From Leptolyngbya sp. SIOISBB (GTDB taxonomy: Bacteria; Cyanobacteriota; Cyanobacteriia; Phormidesmidales; Phormidesmidaceae), in the NCBI GenBank assembly GCA_010671905.1, contig JAAHII010000001.1:1426001-1490000 (forward strand): a stretch of DNA of 64,000 bases, written 5' to 3'. Made by a program: the position numbers and the translations under genes. The notes below the pieces were generated by a model, which did no database searches, had not been told where the DNA came from, and saw nothing but the letters and a program-made list of their open reading frames with translations. Below are positions 61,136 through 64,000 of this stretch, one piece after another (position 1 is the first letter of the stretch; the number at the start of each line of letters is the position of its first letter).

Positions 61136-64000
61136 TCACTGCTGCCATGAGTCTTGAGCGGCTCCATCAAGGGAGTCCCATGAATTCTGGATGCTCTCTT
61201 CCTGGTGCTGCAGGGTCGCGAGTAATTCTGCACTTTGCAAAATGCTCCCCACCTGATTGTTGAAAATTTGCAGGCACTTGCGATCGCTCTCATCAAAACT
61301 GGCGTAAAGATGAGGTGGGTGCCGTTCTACGTTGACCACTGTGCTCTCAAGATGCGTCGATGATCGTTTATTGACTAGCTGCGTGACGCCAATCAAGTCG
61401 CCATCCGCATTCAAAATCGGCAAGCATAGCAAACTATAGGTGCGATAACCGCTTTGGCGATCGGTGGCGCGGGCTCTAGCAGCATCGGGGTGATCATACA
61501 AATCGCAGGGAATGTTCACCCCTTTTCCAGTGGCGGCGACTTGCCCCGCGAACCCCTGCCCCAGTGCCAAGCGGATTTCCTGAAACTGACCGTGAGCCGT
61601 GAGGACTTTTGTCCAAAGTATTTGTTGCTTGGCATCCAGTAACCACAGCGTGCCGCGATCGGCATTGAGCAAATCCTTTGCGGCCTCAATCATTCGCTGC
61701 AGCAACTCTGAGGGATTCATGCGTCCTTTTTCGGTCGCGCGAGTCGCCGTCATGAGCGCCGCCGCGACCCGTTGTCCGCGTGCAGTCTTGTGATAAGCGC
61801 AGAAGCTCTCCAGCACGATTTGAACCGCTGGCATATCGGCTGTGATTTTGGCCATGTCAGCATCGGTAAAACCGGTGCGATCGAGTCGGTCGAGCAAGGG
61901 CAAAGTGGGATCAACCGAGGGCTTCAGCTTGTTTAAGACCTGCACGATGGCCACCAGCTTGTGGCGAGGATTGATCAGTGGTAAAGCGAGCAGAGTATAG
62001 GTCCGGTAATTATTTTTGGCATCCTCCTGCTGGGCAAACCCTGATCGCGGATCGTCATAAAAATCAAAAGGAATATTGATGGGGACCTTGCGGGCCGCAA
62101 CTTCGCCCAAAATTCCCTGGTGCATCGGCAACCGAATTTCTAACTTTTGCTTCTCATCTCCTGATTCGGCGATGATTGACCAGAATTCTTGATGGTCTTG
62201 GTCTATTAGAAAAATAGTCGTTCGCTCTGCATTAACTGCCTGTCCTAATTTGAGCGTGATGGAACGCAGCGTGACATCCAGAACCTCGTCAAACCCCTTC
62301 GAGTCAACAACTCGATTTAGAAGTGCTAATGTTTCGCTAACAATGTTAGGCAAGGTTTGCTTGGTTCTATTCTGTGGTTCGACACTTTGTTGTGCATTTT
62401 TAATCGCGACGCCGACCTGAGCATTGAATGCCTCCATATATTGTTGACTACCAGGATCAAAGCTAGCTTGGAAACATTCGGGTGCCGTTGGCCACTGAGC
62501 AGGATCATAGTCGGGGAAATTTCCCAACCGGCGTTTATTCACCAATTGAGTGACGCCTAATAGTTGCCCTTCAGGACTGAATACGGGCATACAGAGCAGA
62601 CTACAGGTGCGATATCCGGTTTCTTGATCGGTTTGGTAGACTGTCATCGAGTTAGGATTCTCGTAAAGGTCAAACGGAATGTTGAGGGGTTGCTGAGTGG
62701 CCGCGACCTGCCCGGCATACCCTTGTCCCACCGATAGACGGATTTTTCTAGATTCCCCAGAAGCCAATATTATCCGGGTCCAAAGTTCTTGCCGCTCAGG
62801 GTCTAACAACCAGAGGGTGATGCGATCGGCGTTCATGAGTTTTTTCGCCGCATCCATCACCCGCTGAATGATTTCATCCGAATCCAGGCTGTGCTGTGAA
62901 ATTGTATTGGCGGCTTCGTTTAAAGCTTCTGAAGCCTGCAGTCGCTGCGTTAATTGGTAGCAGTACTGGCACCGTTCTAATACCCGTCGAATCGGGGGTA
63001 CATACTCCTGCAATTGTTGTTTATCCGTCGGCGTCAAGCCCAGGGGGTTGAGGCGATCTTCGAGCGATCGCTCTCCTGCCAACGAGGGCTGAATCTTATT
63101 CGCCACATGCACAAAGGCGACCGGCATTTGATTTTGCGTCATGACCGGCAGAAAAAACTCGTGGTAAATCGGGTAGGTGTCCTCGTCGTTGGCAGCATTG
63201 GCTACCCCGGTCTGGAACTCGGTAATACGTCCTTGCGATTGTTTGTTGCTGAGAATCTCAATTTCGGGATATTGCAAGTAGCCGCTGCGGGCCACGATGG
63301 ACCACATTTCATTCTTTTCTTGGTCGATGAAGCGAATGGTGACGCAGTCAACGCTGAGCATCTCTTCCAGCTTCACCACGATGGACCCCAAAATCTCATT
63401 GAGAATGTAGTCAAAGCCCTGCCCTTCCATCACACTGAGCATTGACAATAGTTTTTGCTCTTGCCGCGCTACCATCTCAATAAAGTCCGCTTGCAGACTC
63501 GATAAAATGCCCTGTACCCAATCCAGGTTAAAAACGACGCGGTACAGTTGGTTATAGAGTTGTAACTTGCCTTCTCGGCGCACTACAATACCCGCCATTT
63601 GCAGCTTGAGCTGATCCTGACTGTTGTCAGCAGGAACGGCTCCCTGTTCCAGAATCTTTTTGTAGAGCTGCAAAATGGGGCCAGTTCGTACTTCAAAATG
63701 CAATAGGCGATCGCGAATCACCTTGAGATGTGGCGGCTCGTCCTTGGATTCCCAATTGTCGATTAGATGATGATGCACCAACTCGGCAATCAGTCCATCG
63801 GGAGCTCGATCCCAAATCGTCGGGGATTGACTCACCACAAGTTGGCACAGTTTTTGGGTGAGAAACGGTTGTCCCCCCGTCCAATCTAGAATGCTGGCGA
63901 GTACCGCTTTGGGATGCTGCACGATGCCCTGTAATCCCTGTATGAGCGGTTGCGCTTCGGCTAGTTGGAACCCCTGTAGGTCAACGGGGCGTCCCAAATT
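61136..64000 (-). CDS. AAA-like domain and triple-GAF protein, N-terminal part outside window
   Basis: At least 955 residues; the frame is open at the right edge. The visible N-terminal 170 residues match the end of the AAA-like (AAA_35) domain seen in cyanobacterial signalling proteins (GRPVDLQGFQLAEAQPLIQG, then WTGGQPFLTQKLCQLV). Three GAF domains follow at about residues 195-345, 370-540 and 565-740, with a fourth repeat-like unit at 770-925. Repeated motifs are (AD)RxTLWLLDP and GQGYAGQVAATQ, with NIPFDLYENP and YRTxSLLCxP. No kinase or cyclase domain is seen at the C-terminus. No Cys is at the usual bilin positions that I can place, so a chromophore is uncertain. Likely a cytosolic sensor. 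Confidence 0.85.
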   Translation of the reverse strand, partial: NLGRPVDLQGFQLAEAQPLIQGLQGIVQHPKAVLASILDWTGGQPFLTQKLCQLVVSQSPTIWDRAPDGLIAELVHHHLIDNWESKDEPPHLKVIRDRLLHFEVRTGPILQLYKKILEQGAVPADNSQDQLKLQMAGIVVRREGKLQLYNQLYRVVFNLDWVQGILSSLQADFIEMVARQEQKLLSMLSVMEGQGFDYILNEILGSIVVKLEEMLSVDCVTIRFIDQEKNEMWSIVARSGYLQYPEIEILSNKQSQGRITEFQTGVANAANDEDTYPIYHEFFLPVMTQNQMPVAFVHVANKIQPSLAGERSLEDRLNPLGLTPTDKQQLQEYVPPIRRVLERCQYCYQLTQRLQASEALNEAANTISQHSLDSDEIIQRVMDAAKKLMNADRITLWLLDPERQELWTRIILASGESRKIRLSVGQGYAGQVAATQQPLNIPFDLYENPNSMTVYQTDQETGYRTCSLLCMPVFSPEGQLLGVTQLVNKRRLGNFPDYDPAQWPTAPECFQASFDPGSQQYMEAFNAQVGVAIKNAQQSVEPQNRTKQTLPNIVSETLALLNRVVDSKGFDEVLDVTLRSITLKLGQAVNAERTTIFLIDQDHQEFWSIIAESGDEKQKLEIRLPMHQGILGEVAARKVPINIPFDFYDDPRSGFAQQEDAKNNYRTYTLLALPLINPRHKLVAIVQVLNKLKPSVDPTLPLLDRLDRTGFTDADMAKITADMPAVQIVLESFCAYHKTARGQRVAAALMTATRATEKGRMNPSELLQRMIEAAKDLLNADRGTLWLLDAKQQILWTKVLTAHGQFQEIRLALGQGFAGQVAATGKGVNIPCDLYDHPDAARARATDRQSGYRTYSLLCLPILNADGDLIGVTQLVNKRSSTHLESTVVNVERHPPHLYASFDESDRKCLQIFNNQVGSILQSAELLATLQHQEESIQNSWDSLDGAAQDSWQQ

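Noticed and set aside
1-64000. tRNA, rRNA or CRISPR array
   Set aside because: I looked for TPsiC-type words, long conserved rRNA blocks and regularly spaced repeats and found none that hold up.

Overview
This window is cyanobacterial chromosome. GCGATCGC (HIP1-type) octamers are frequent, and it carries ndhB, petL, a DUF4330 gene, a ComFB gene, nif genes and cnfR. The presence of cnfR, and of nifV and nifT without any heterocyst-type gene in view, suggests a non-heterocystous diazotroph of the Leptolyngbya kind. That placement is inference from gene content only.

Layout. Bases 1-8.5 kb: the N-terminal two thirds of topA, then ndhB, a graveyard of IS982 and IS630 transposase remnants, a small sugar-phosphate transferase and leuA. 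8.7-23 kb: mostly cell-envelope and hypothetical genes. These include an HdeD-like membrane protein, a putative outer-membrane barrel, a 1205-residue Yip1-like/hydrolase fusion, an SRPBCC protein, ComFB, a secreted alpha/beta hydrolase, a frameshifted glgB and a PPC-TPR protein. 23-30.4 kb: a frameshifted M17 aminopeptidase, a Uma2 nuclease, an LCP cell-wall ligase, a pRiA4b ORF-3 protein, a methyltransferase and a HAD hydrolase.

30.6-37.6 kb is the most coherent block, a satellite nif locus. It runs cysE(nifP)-Asr1405-like-Asr1406-like-nifV-nifT, then an OB/[2Fe-2S] ferredoxin protein, a gamma-glutamylcyclotransferase, a tiny protein and cnfR, the Fe-S/HTH activator of nif genes. The 200 bp in front of cysE hold a cluster of GAGTACAG/CTGTACTC motifs that I propose as CnfR binding sites. 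No nifHDK, nifB or nifZ is present, so the main cluster must lie elsewhere. The genes fit one job: cysteine supply for Fe-S assembly, homocitrate for FeMo-co, a dedicated ferredoxin and an oxygen-sensitive activator.

38-45 kb: petL, then an exopolysaccharide unit on the minus strand (WbaP-type initiating transferase and Wzy/O-antigen ligase) and a GT-C transferase with a TPR tail. 45-49 kb: DUF4330, an M48 protease, and overlapping coaX and glycerate kinase genes. 49-64 kb: a coiled-coil protein, long gene-poor stretches, MuiA-like and class C beta-lactamase-like proteins, a CoA-disulfide reductase-rhodanese fusion, an AI-2E family permease with yaiI, purB, and the C-terminal part of an AAA-like/triple-GAF protein that runs off the right edge.

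A 132-bp MITE-like element occurs three times at exactly the same length, with CTAG at its ends. Two copies reuse a neighbouring gene's TAG stop codon. Two conserved genes (glgB and the M17 aminopeptidase) carry single-base homopolymer frameshifts that may be real or may be assembly errors. I saw no tRNA, rRNA or CRISPR array.
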